Positions 6,482-13,038 of a DNA stretch of 19,003 bases are shown piece after piece. Every line of letters starts with the position of its first letter. Positions within the stretch are counted from its first letter, which is position 1. Below the pieces are notes generated by a model. It was not told the origin of the DNA. It saw nothing but the letters and a program-made list of their open reading frames with translations, and did no database searches. The translations under genes and the position numbers were made by a program. The stretch is from an uncultured Bacteroidota bacterium (lineage in GTDB: Bacteria; Bacteroidota; Bacteroidia; Bacteroidales; 4484-276): positions 1 to 19,003 of the forward strand of contig CAIYZW010000428.1 in the NCBI GenBank assembly GCA_903930725.1. Direction: 5' to 3'.

Positions 6482-7903
6482 ATGAGAAGTAACAGACGGG
6501 ATTATCCGGTTTTAGAAAAAATTGAAATTTTAGATGCTGGCTCCGAAGGTAAAGCAGTTGCACGGGTCGAAAAAATGGTTGTTTTTGTACCGTTTGTAGT
6601 TCCGGGCGACGTTGTTGACATCAAAGTTTTGAAAAGGAAGAAGTCGTTTTACGAAGGTAAAGCTATAAAGTTCCATCATTTTTCGGAGCGGCGGGTAGAG
6701 CCACGGTGCGAGCATTTTGGAGTTTGTGGTGGTTGTAAGTGGCAGAATATGAGTTATGAAGACCAGCTTTTTTATAAACAAAAACAAGTTTATGACAATT
6801 TTACCCGTATCGGGAAATTTGAATTTCCCGAATTATTGCCAATCATTCCTGCCCCGCATGAATATTTTTATCGTAATAAACTCGAATTCACCTGTTCCAA
6901 TCGTAAATGGTTGATAGATAAGGATAAAGAGGAGAGTAATCATGAAAACCTAAATGGAATCGGATTTCATCTCGTGGGAATGTTCGACAGAATAATTGAC
7001 CTCAAAAACTGCTACCTCCAGCCGGAGCCTTCAAACCAGATAAGGCTGACGATACGGGATTTTGCTATCAAAAATAATTTTACTTTTTATGATACCAAAG
7101 CCCATTGTGGTTTTTTGCGCAACCTGATTGTAAGGACTGCTTCGACCGGCGAGTTAATGGTAATTGTAATTTTTGCTGAAAATGAAGAAGTTAATATTAC
7201 CAAAACACTTGAGTATGTTGCAGGCAGTTTCCCACAGATAACCTCGCTGATGTACGTTGTAAACACTAAAAAAAATGACACTATCAACGACCAGGAAATA
7301 TTGCTTTACCAGGGCACTCCTTATATTTTCGAAGAAATGGAAGGCCTTCGATTTAAAATTGGCCCGATTTCATTTTATCAAACAAACTCGCAACAGGCCA
7401 AAAAACTTTACGAAGTGGCCCGCGAATTTGCAGGTTTCACAGGCACCGAAACGGTTTATGATCTTTACTGCGGTACCGGTACAATAACCAATTTTATTGC
7501 AAAATCGGTAAAAAAAGCCATCGGAATCGAATATGTGCCCTCAGCAATTGATGATGCCATCAACAATTCGGCAATAAACGAAATTACAAACACTTTTTTT
7601 ATTACAGGCGACATTGCAAAGACTTTGAATGAAGCGTTTTTTAACCTGCATGGGAAACCTGACATCATTATCACCGACCCTCCACGATCGGGAATGCACC
7701 CCAAAGTTATTGAGGAGATTTTAAACGCCCGACCAGAAAAAATTGTTTATGTAAGTTGCAACCCTGCCACACAGGCACGCGACATTGCCATGTTGCAGGA
7801 AAACTATGCACTGGTTAAATCGCAACCAGTTGACATGTTCCCGCAAACCCACCATGTCGAAAATGTTTGTTTGCTGGTCAGGAAACCGGAAAAAACGATT
7901 TAA
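6482..7903 (+). CDS. rlmD: 23S rRNA (uracil-5)-methyltransferase, RlmD/RumA family
   Basis: SAM-dependent RNA m5U methyltransferase; the family modifies U1939 (RlmD), U747 (RlmC) or tRNA U54 (TrmA), and RlmD is the best fit. An N-terminal TRAM RNA-binding domain covers about residues 10-65. A [4Fe-4S] cluster is predicted from Cys76, Cys82, Cys85 (RCEHFGVCGGC) and Cys177 (LKNCYLQ). The catalytic domain has FYQTN (298-302), the SAM motif DLYCGTGT (327-334), TDPPRSG (398-404), nucleophile Cys426 in VSCNPAT and the general base Glu460 in HHVENV. Length is 473 aa. The start is the second of two near-adjacent ATGs; the one at 6478 reads only four codons before a stop. Its 3' end overlaps aroK by 26 nt on the opposite strand. 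The exact target uridine cannot be told from sequence. Confidence 0.9.
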   Translation: MRSNRRDYPVLEKIEILDAGSEGKAVARVEKMVVFVPFVVPGDVVDIKVLKRKKSFYEGKAIKFHHFSERRVEPRCEHFGVCGGCKWQNMSYEDQLFYKQKQVYDNFTRIGKFEFPELLPIIPAPHEYFYRNKLEFTCSNRKWLIDKDKEESNHENLNGIGFHLVGMFDRIIDLKNCYLQPEPSNQIRLTIRDFAIKNNFTFYDTKAHCGFLRNLIVRTASTGELMVIVIFAENEEVNITKTLEYVAGSFPQITSLMYVVNTKKNDTINDQEILLYQGTPYIFEEMEGLRFKIGPISFYQTNSQQAKKLYEVAREFAGFTGTETVYDLYCGTGTITNFIAKSVKKAIGIEYVPSAIDDAINNSAINEITNTFFITGDIAKTLNEAFFNLHGKPDIIITDPPRSGMHPKVIEEILNARPEKIVYVSCNPATQARDIAMLQENYALVKSQPVDMFPQTHHVENVCLLVRKPEKTI

Positions 7904-8393
7904 TTCGCTCCGATAGTGACTCTACATCAATATTTTCGCCTTTAACAATGACTTTGGCGTGTGCGTAGAATTCTTCTCGTTCAGAAAGTTTTTCATCAAT
8001 AGATTTTTGCAATGAAACACTGTCAAGGCCCGAAGCCAAAGGCCGGGTGCGTTTTGAATTTAATAGCCTGAAAAAAAGTGATTTAGGGTGCATTTTAATA
8101 TAAACCGAGATTCCATTCTGGTTAATCAAATCCATGTTGTTAAAAAAGCAGGGCGTGCCTCCACCAGTCGAAACTACATGGTTTTCCAGGTTAAAAGTTG
8201 ATAATAAAAGTTGATGCTCGATTTTCCGAAATGCGCTTTCGTCGTATTTATTAAAAAAATCTGCGATTGTAATTTTATATTCTGCCTCAAAAAGCACATC
8301 CAGATCAAGGTGAGTGTAATTTAGCGCTTTAGCAAGCTGTCGCCCGACCGTGGATTTGCCACATCCCATGTATCCTACCAGAAAAATTCTCAT
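7878..8393 (-). CDS. aroK: Shikimate kinase
   Basis: Phosphorylates shikimate at the 3-position with ATP, a step of the shikimate pathway to chorismate, in the cytoplasm. The P-loop is FLVGYMGCGKSTVGRQLA (residues 4-21), followed by the substrate-binding aspartate in LDLDVLFE (Asp32), FRKIEH with the shikimate-contacting arginine, STGGGTPC (the GGG substrate loop) and the lid arginines in SKRTRPLA. The 171-aa length from this ATG is standard. The reading frame stays open for another 22 codons upstream, but that stretch (MTAKLEKLTDLGIF...) carries the promoter elements of both aroK and the divergent DUF1573 gene, so it is not coding. The 3' end overlaps rlmD on the opposite strand by 26 nt. 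Confidence 0.94.
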   Translation of the reverse strand: MRIFLVGYMGCGKSTVGRQLAKALNYTHLDLDVLFEAEYKITIADFFNKYDESAFRKIEHQLLLSTFNLENHVVSTGGGTPCFFNNMDLINQNGISVYIKMHPKSLFFRLLNSKRTRPLASGLDSVSLQKSIDEKLSEREEFYAHAKVIVKGENIDVESLSERIKSFFPVS

Positions 8394-8414
8394 TGTCAGT
8401 AATTTCGTTGTTGG

Positions 8415-8422
8415 CAAAAATA
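8415..8422 (-). promoter_or_regulatory. Promoter -7 element of aroK
   Basis: Minus-strand TATTTTTG followed by CC, 21 nt before the aroK ATG at 8393. Same TATTTTTGCC string as upstream of the DUF3276 gene. It supports 8393 rather than 8459 as the start. Confidence 0.6.
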
Positions 8423-8444
8423 TACCCAAATCGGTTAATTTTTC

Positions 8445-8452
8445 TAATTTTG
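8445..8452 (+). promoter_or_regulatory. Promoter -7 element of DUF1573-yajC
   Basis: TAATTTTG followed by CAG, a full TAnnTTTG match but only 10 nt before the ATG at 8463, implying a very short 5' leader. The nearest TTG upstream (8411-8413) is 31 nt away. Confidence 0.45.
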
Positions 8453-8462
8453 CAGTCAAATT

Positions 8463-8939
8463 ATGAAAAAAGACATAAAAACAATTACAGTTGTAACATT
8501 CATTTTTACAGCTTTTTTATTTTCATGCAACTCGCGCAGCAGCAATGATGGATTATTGCCTTCAGGAATTGTAAATAATCCAAGCACAGCCTCAGGCGAC
8601 GCATCATCAATGGATATTGCAGCAATTACTTTTGCTGCCGGTGAACACGATTTCGGCAAAGTAATCCAGGGCGAAAAAGTTACTTATGCCTTCAAATTTG
8701 AGAACAGCGGTAAAGCTGACCTGATAGTTTCGGATGTAAGCACAAGTTGTGGTTGCACCACGCCCGGCTTTACCTCCGAACCTGTAAAACCAGGAGGAAC
8801 AGGTATTATCAAAGTTACTTTCGACAGCAGCAACCGAAAGGGGTTTCAAAACAAAACCGTAACCGTAGTTACAAACACACAACCTAACACAAATGTATTG
8901 CAAATCAAGGCAATGGTAGTGGTTCCGGAAAAATATTAA
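8463..8939 (+). CDS. DUF1573 lipoprotein
   Basis: Predicted secreted lipoprotein of 158 aa. MKKDIKTITVVTFIFTAFLFSC is a lipoprotein signal with Cys22 as the lipidation site (LFSC). A Ser/Asn-rich linker of about 30 residues follows. The DUF1573 domain covers about 54-155: HDFGKVIQGEKVTYAFKFEN, then VSDVSTSCGCTTPGF with the conserved Cys-Gly-Cys, then PGGTGIIKVTFDSSNRKGFQ. This is an immunoglobulin-like beta-sandwich related to ASPM/Hydin-type domains. No enzymatic role is known to me. It sits 33 nt before yajC on the same strand and is probably cotranscribed with it, a pairing common in Bacteroidota. The start ATG lies just after a promoter element, so the leader is short. Confidence 0.92.
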   Translation: MKKDIKTITVVTFIFTAFLFSCNSRSSNDGLLPSGIVNNPSTASGDASSMDIAAITFAAGEHDFGKVIQGEKVTYAFKFENSGKADLIVSDVSTSCGCTTPGFTSEPVKPGGTGIIKVTFDSSNRKGFQNKTVTVVTNTQPNTNVLQIKAMVVVPEKY

Positions 8940-8972
8940 TATTACAATTTCAAATTATTATCTTAACTAAAA

Positions 8973-9308
8973 ATGAACAACATGTTGAATTTTATTTTTT
9001 TAATGGCACCCCAGGAAGGTGCTCAAGGCGGCTCAATACAATTTTTTGTAATGATTTTGCTCATGATCGTGGTATTTTACTTTTTTATGATCAGACCTCA
9101 GATGAAAAAATCGAAGGAACAAAAGAAATTTAAAGAAGGATTAAAAAAAGGTGATAAGATTATTACCATCGGTGGAATACACGGTAAGATCCTTGAAGTT
9201 TCTGAAACAACGCTGATTATTGAAACCGAGGGACTTGGCAGACTGAAAATCGAAAAAAGTGCCGCTGCCATGGATTCATCTTCACAAATGGCAGAACAAA
9301 CCAAATAA
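8973..9308 (+). CDS. yajC: Preprotein translocase accessory subunit YajC
   Basis: Single-pass inner-membrane protein that associates with SecDF and the Sec translocon. The N-terminal transmembrane helix is at about residues 24-41 (FFVMILLMIVVFYFFMIR), followed by the conserved RPQMKKSKEQKKFKEGLKKG and the cytoplasmic beta domain GDKIITIGGIHGKILEVSE with TTLIIETEG. Length 111 aa is typical. A shorter start at Met4 (MLNF) is possible. It is the last gene before a clear intrinsic terminator, so DUF1573-yajC forms a two-gene unit separate from ybbR-coaE. Confidence 0.96.
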   Translation: MNNMLNFIFLMAPQEGAQGGSIQFFVMILLMIVVFYFFMIRPQMKKSKEQKKFKEGLKKGDKIITIGGIHGKILEVSETTLIIETEGLGRLKIEKSAAAMDSSSQMAEQTK

Positions 9309-9321
9309 TATTTCAGGTTTT

Positions 9322-9358
9322 AAAAAGGCATCAAATTATTCAAACTGATGCCTTTTTT
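9322..9358 (+). terminator. Intrinsic terminator after yajC
   Basis: Stem GGCATCA (9327-9333) / TGATGCC (9346-9352) with a 12-nt loop, flanked by AAAAA before and TTTTTT after. It starts 14 nt after the yajC stop. The flanking A/T symmetry would let it act on either strand, but only plus-strand genes need it here. Confidence 0.85.
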
Positions 9359-9364
9359 ATTTTT

Positions 9365-9391
9365 TTGCAAAGAGTGATCTGGCTAAATTTG
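9365..9391 (+). promoter_or_regulatory. Promoter of ybbR-coaE
   Basis: TTG at 9365-9367, a 16-nt spacer and TAAATTTG at 9384-9391, close to TTG-N(17-23)-TAnnTTTG. It lies between the yajC terminator and the ybbR ATG, 11 nt away, so a very short leader is implied. Confidence 0.5.
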
Positions 9392-9402
9392 AGGTAGTTA
9401 AA

Positions 9403-10389
9403 ATGAATTTTTTTTCAGGACTGAAAAATCTGCAAGGCATCAGGCTAAATTATAAAATGACTGTTTTTGTAATTTGTGTAGCCATTTCTACCTTAATCTG
9501 GTTCTTGATAAAACTATCCGACGTTTACAGTACCGAAATCAGTTTTCCGATTAAGTTTATTAATCCCCCACCAGGCAAAATACTTGTTAATGAGGTTGAT
9601 AGCCTTATTACCTTAAATATTCAGGATAAAGGCTACACCATTGCTGCGCTCAAATACCTGCGCCGGTCCACACCTTTCGAAGTTGATATGTCGAAACTTA
9701 GGCTGCATCGCAAAGGGCGGCAATACGAATCGCGGATTAACACCATAACCTGGGTGCAAAGCCTGGCCAATAATTATGGTTTTGAAGGTGAGATTTTTTA
9801 TATTTACCCCGACACTATAAATTTTCTGTTTGAAGGTGAGGCGTCTGGCAAAGTACATGTAAAACCCAATGTTTCTATTGATTTTAAAAAGCAGTATTTT
9901 TTATATGATTCAATCCGGACTGAGCCTTCAGAAATCTCGATTAACGGGCTAAGCAACGAAATTGACACGATTAGTTTTATTGAAACCGAGCATGTTGAGT
10001 TTAAAAATCTCGACGATTCAGTAAATGTTATGGTCAGATTGGTAAAGCCAAATGTCCCCGGAAATGTAACTACTGATCCTGAAATGGTTAAGCTTATTAT
10101 TAATGTCGAAAAATTTACCGAGTCAGAAATTACTGTTCCCATCACCGAAAAAAATAATACCAACAAATTAAGGCTCAAACTCTTTCCTGAAGTAGTCAAA
10201 ATAACATATCTGGTTTCGCTTAAAGATTATAAAAAAATCAATCCTGATATGTTTAAATGCACCGTTGATTTATCAAAAGTTGATGAAAACATGAACAGGA
10301 AAATTCCGATAATTACCGATATTTACCCCAAATTCGTAAAAATCATACGCTTGCAACCGTCCGAAGTTGATTATCTTATCCTAAAATAA
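9403..10389 (+). CDS. YbbR-like (CdaR-related) membrane-anchored protein
   Basis: Protein of 328 aa with one N-terminal membrane helix (about 19-38, MTVFVICVAISTLIWFLIKL) and an extracytoplasmic part made of YbbR-like beta-domains. Examples are FPIKFINPPPGKILVNEVDS at about 47-66, SGKVHVKPNVSIDF and EITVPITEKNNTNKLRLKLF. In Firmicutes YbbR/CdaR is linked to the diadenylate cyclase CdaA. No cyclase gene is present here, so that function should not be transferred without evidence. The stop codon overlaps the coaE start by one base (TAATG), indicating tight coupling. Bacteroidota commonly have ybbR between yajC and coaE. The N-terminal LSDVYSTEISFPI segment just after the membrane helix is characteristic of the family. 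Confidence 0.85.
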   Translation: MNFFSGLKNLQGIRLNYKMTVFVICVAISTLIWFLIKLSDVYSTEISFPIKFINPPPGKILVNEVDSLITLNIQDKGYTIAALKYLRRSTPFEVDMSKLRLHRKGRQYESRINTITWVQSLANNYGFEGEIFYIYPDTINFLFEGEASGKVHVKPNVSIDFKKQYFLYDSIRTEPSEISINGLSNEIDTISFIETEHVEFKNLDDSVNVMVRLVKPNVPGNVTTDPEMVKLIINVEKFTESEITVPITEKNNTNKLRLKLFPEVVKITYLVSLKDYKKINPDMFKCTVDLSKVDENMNRKIPIITDIYPKFVKIIRLQPSEVDYLILK

Positions 10390-10982
10390 TGCTTACAGTT
10401 GGACTTACCGGAAATATTGGCAGCGGGAAAACCTTGGTAGCCGGTGTTTTTAAAACTTTTGATATTCCTGTTTTTGATGCCGACCTTGAAGCTAAAATCC
10501 TGTTAAATTCCGAAAACATAAAAACCAGGCTACTGGAAGATTTTGGATCGGGCATTTTCATTAATAATGAAATTGACCGAAAGAAGCTTGCCGAAATAGT
10601 TTTTAACGAAAAAGCATCCTTAAACAAATTAAATGCAATAATCCATCCTGCCGTACGGAACAGGTTTGGAAAATGGTTGGAAGAAATCCCCAAAAGGCCT
10701 TATCTGATCTATGAAGCAGCCATTATTTTCGAGTCCGGCTTTTATCAAAATCTCGATTATAATATTATGATAACTGCCGCTGAAGAAACCCGCATCAAAA
10801 GAGTAATGGCGCGTGACAACACCACACGTGAAATGGCTTTAATCCGAATGAAAAACCAATGGCCTGAGGCTCAAAAATGCAAAATGGCTGATTTTGTAAT
10901 CAATAATGTAAATTCTGAACTGATGATTCCTCAAATTTTAAAAATTCATAATGAATTAACTGCCCTGAGTGGGAAAGCATGA
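10389..10982 (+). CDS. coaE: Dephospho-CoA kinase
   Basis: Catalyses the last step of coenzyme A synthesis, ATP-dependent phosphorylation of the 3'-hydroxyl of dephospho-CoA. The P-loop is GLTGNIGSGKT (residues 5-15). VFDADLEA (28-35) carries the conserved aspartate, and LNAIIHPAVR and YLIYEAAIIFESGF form the dephospho-CoA site. ETRIKRVMARDNTTREMA matches the family's lid and RxxxR region. Length 197 aa is normal. The ATG overlaps the ybbR stop (TAATG), so the two genes are translated together. The 3' end meets the stop codon of the convergent LruC lipoprotein gene with one base between them and no hairpin terminator. Confidence 0.95.
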   Translation: MLTVGLTGNIGSGKTLVAGVFKTFDIPVFDADLEAKILLNSENIKTRLLEDFGSGIFINNEIDRKKLAEIVFNEKASLNKLNAIIHPAVRNRFGKWLEEIPKRPYLIYEAAIIFESGFYQNLDYNIMITAAEETRIKRVMARDNTTREMALIRMKNQWPEAQKCKMADFVINNVNSELMIPQILKIHNELTALSGKA

Positions 10983-10983
10983 G

Positions 10984-12918
10984 CTATTTTGGATGAGAAT
11001 AAATCTTATCAGGATTCCTGTAATCCGGTTCGTTAAGAAACCAATCAGTATAGGCGGATCCTTTTGCATTTACCCAATTAATAAATTTAAGATGGCCTTC
11101 CCATAAAGTGTCTTTTTCGCGGGTGTAGGCAAAATCAGTTGGGAAGTTAAGCCCCCAGGGGAGATTGTCGAACGATTTGTACCATGTTGCCGGTGGATTT
11201 GACGCATCATCCCGTGTTTTGAAAAGGCTAAAATCCATCAAATCGGTTGGTGCATAATCGGGCAGATGAATCTCGTGCGAACGAACCATATTCACAATAA
11301 GAAACGGGTTAAAAGATTCAAAACCAATATCATTAATAAAATACCGTCCGCCGGTAATCTCCATTTTAACACTTAATTCGGCCGGTGCAACGTAAGGAAG
11401 CCCAAAATGAGTGTTTCCAACCTTTGGAACAATGTCGAATGGAATAACTGTTAAATAGGTCTGGCCTGATTCGGTTCCATTTGCGTTAAACATTGTAATC
11501 CCGTTTGAAGCCTGAAAACCGGTAATCAGAAAACTGTCGGGCGGAATACCACAATCTGGTAAAGAAAAGCCAAAACCATTTTGCATACCGGCACCTGTTG
11601 CCTTAACCTCAAAATTAAAAAACACTTCAACAATTTCGTTATTGGCATTTGTTACAGGCTTAAACAAATAACCAATTACAAGGTCGTTAAAATCATAATC
11701 GGCAATCGAAGGCCAAAGGTCTTCAAAGGCCAGGGTTGCTTGCGTTGGCGGCCAGTAATTGTCGAAAGCACGCAAGGGGTCTTCCGGGTAATCATCCTGT
11801 TCGTCTGGAATGCCATCGAGGTCAATGTCGCCAATATTATTTCCAAAACACCATTGAACATCGTTTTTGAGCATCATCGTGCGATGGTTTGTGCTTAAAT
11901 CAGCAGTAGTAATTCCTGCATTTTCTTCAAAAGGCCAAAACCCAATCAAACCTGGTTCATTTCCTGTAAAAGTATCATTCATGTCTAACAAAACCTGGGC
12001 AGCTGTCCGCTGGTAGTTCCATAATTTTACTTCGTCAACACTACCATGAAAATATGAATCGGGGGTTTTGTCGGCCCATCTTCCAACATCAAACCTACTT
12101 AGGTTTGAAGGCAAAATCAGGTTTGCAGTATGGGTGCCTTTTAAGATACCATTAATGTATAATTTCCTCACATTTTTCGAAAAATAAACAGCAGCAACAT
12201 GATACCAAACGCCAGGTTCAGCCACAACATCGCTGTATAAATTTAATGGTGTATTGCTTTTGATCCTCATTGCAATTGTTCCGGCTGCAATTCCAGAGGC
12301 AGTTTCGCTGTACGAAAGATAAACACCAATTTGTTTGTTGTCGTTATTTGAAGCACCAAAACTAAAAATTACCTGGTCAATATTTGGGTTGATGACAGCA
12401 TCAGGTTTAAACCAGGCACTCATTGTAAAAGGATAGCTCGAAATGATGGAATTGGTTACTTCACCATAGCCGGAGGTTCCATTTAAACAAACGGCAAAAC
12501 CGGTAGCCTCTTCACTTTTAACTTTTTGTAACGAAAAAATTACTGCCTTGCCTGTAATCTCGACAAGTTGCTGGTTGATGAGAACCTGCGAAACTCCAAC
12601 AGGTAAGTTTATGGTTACATCGTAATTTTTATTGATCGAAAAACCTTTGTGATAGAGGATTTCGCCATTTGTTGACGAAATTTTGATAACCTCATTCTGG
12701 CAATTTTTGATATAAAACAAAACGTCTCTCGACATTTTCCAGTCAAAATCGGGGTCAGCTTTAATTGTTGGAATAATTTTCGAAACATGCGTTTTTTCGG
12801 GAGCATCGCTAAGTTTGTACCGGCACGAAGGCAGCATGAAAAACAAAACCAAACACATCAGCGAAAGCGTTAATGTGCTGTTTTTTAATAAAATAAATGA
12901 AATGTATGTTTTGCTCAT
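10984..12918 (-). CDS. LamG and LruC-domain surface lipoprotein
   Basis: Predicted lipoprotein of 644 aa. The signal peptide from this ATG (MSKTYISFILLKNSTLTLSL...) ends in MLPSC with Cys32 as lipidation site. Residues about 135-345 form a LamG/concanavalin-like domain (FTMSAWFKPDAVI, VWYHVAAVYF, KLYINGILKG, GSVDEVKLWN, GFWPFEE). At about 363 a calcium-binding repeat begins, DIDLDGIPDEQDDYPEDP, which opens the LruC/DUF4842 domain (FEDLWPSIADYDFNDLVIGY) running to the C-terminus. Such proteins are exposed at the surface or periplasm and may bind glycans; no substrate can be named. The frame is open for 30 more codons upstream, but that stretch encodes the hairpin terminator of the preceding peptidase gene, so the start at 12918 is preferred. 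A TATCTTAG element (12966-12973, one mismatch to TAnnTTTG) may be its promoter. Confidence 0.88.
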   Translation of the reverse strand: MSKTYISFILLKNSTLTLSLMCLVLFFMLPSCRYKLSDAPEKTHVSKIIPTIKADPDFDWKMSRDVLFYIKNCQNEVIKISSTNGEILYHKGFSINKNYDVTINLPVGVSQVLINQQLVEITGKAVIFSLQKVKSEEATGFAVCLNGTSGYGEVTNSIISSYPFTMSAWFKPDAVINPNIDQVIFSFGASNNDNKQIGVYLSYSETASGIAAGTIAMRIKSNTPLNLYSDVVAEPGVWYHVAAVYFSKNVRKLYINGILKGTHTANLILPSNLSRFDVGRWADKTPDSYFHGSVDEVKLWNYQRTAAQVLLDMNDTFTGNEPGLIGFWPFEENAGITTADLSTNHRTMMLKNDVQWCFGNNIGDIDLDGIPDEQDDYPEDPLRAFDNYWPPTQATLAFEDLWPSIADYDFNDLVIGYLFKPVTNANNEIVEVFFNFEVKATGAGMQNGFGFSLPDCGIPPDSFLITGFQASNGITMFNANGTESGQTYLTVIPFDIVPKVGNTHFGLPYVAPAELSVKMEITGGRYFINDIGFESFNPFLIVNMVRSHEIHLPDYAPTDLMDFSLFKTRDDASNPPATWYKSFDNLPWGLNFPTDFAYTREKDTLWEGHLKFINWVNAKGSAYTDWFLNEPDYRNPDKIYSHPK

Positions 12919-12975
12919 TTTGTTCGTACAAAAAAAATGCTTCAATTTTTTAAAATAAAAACGTGCTAAGATAAA

Positions 12976-13013
12976 TAAAAAAGCACCTCGTAAATTATTG
13001 AGGTGCATTTTTT
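12976..13013 (-). terminator. Intrinsic (bidirectional) terminator after S9 peptidase gene
   Basis: A 7-bp stem GCACCTC (12983-12989) / GAGGTGC (13000-13006) with a 10-nt loop, flanked by A-run and T-run so that both strands end in a T-tract. It lies about 30 nt past the peptidase stop codon and ends that transcript before the LruC gene. It overlaps the spurious upstream extension of the LruC reading frame. Confidence 0.85.
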
Positions 13014-13038
13014 ATTTCTCAAGAAATGTAAAATGAGT

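Noticed and set aside
6478..6492. ATG at 6478 giving a four-codon peptide before rlmD
   Set aside because: It stops at once and overlaps the real start by chance; no sign of a leader peptide.
8394..8459. 22-codon upstream extension of aroK
   Set aside because: It contains the promoter elements of both aroK and the divergent DUF1573 gene, and shikimate kinases start at MRIFLVGYMG.
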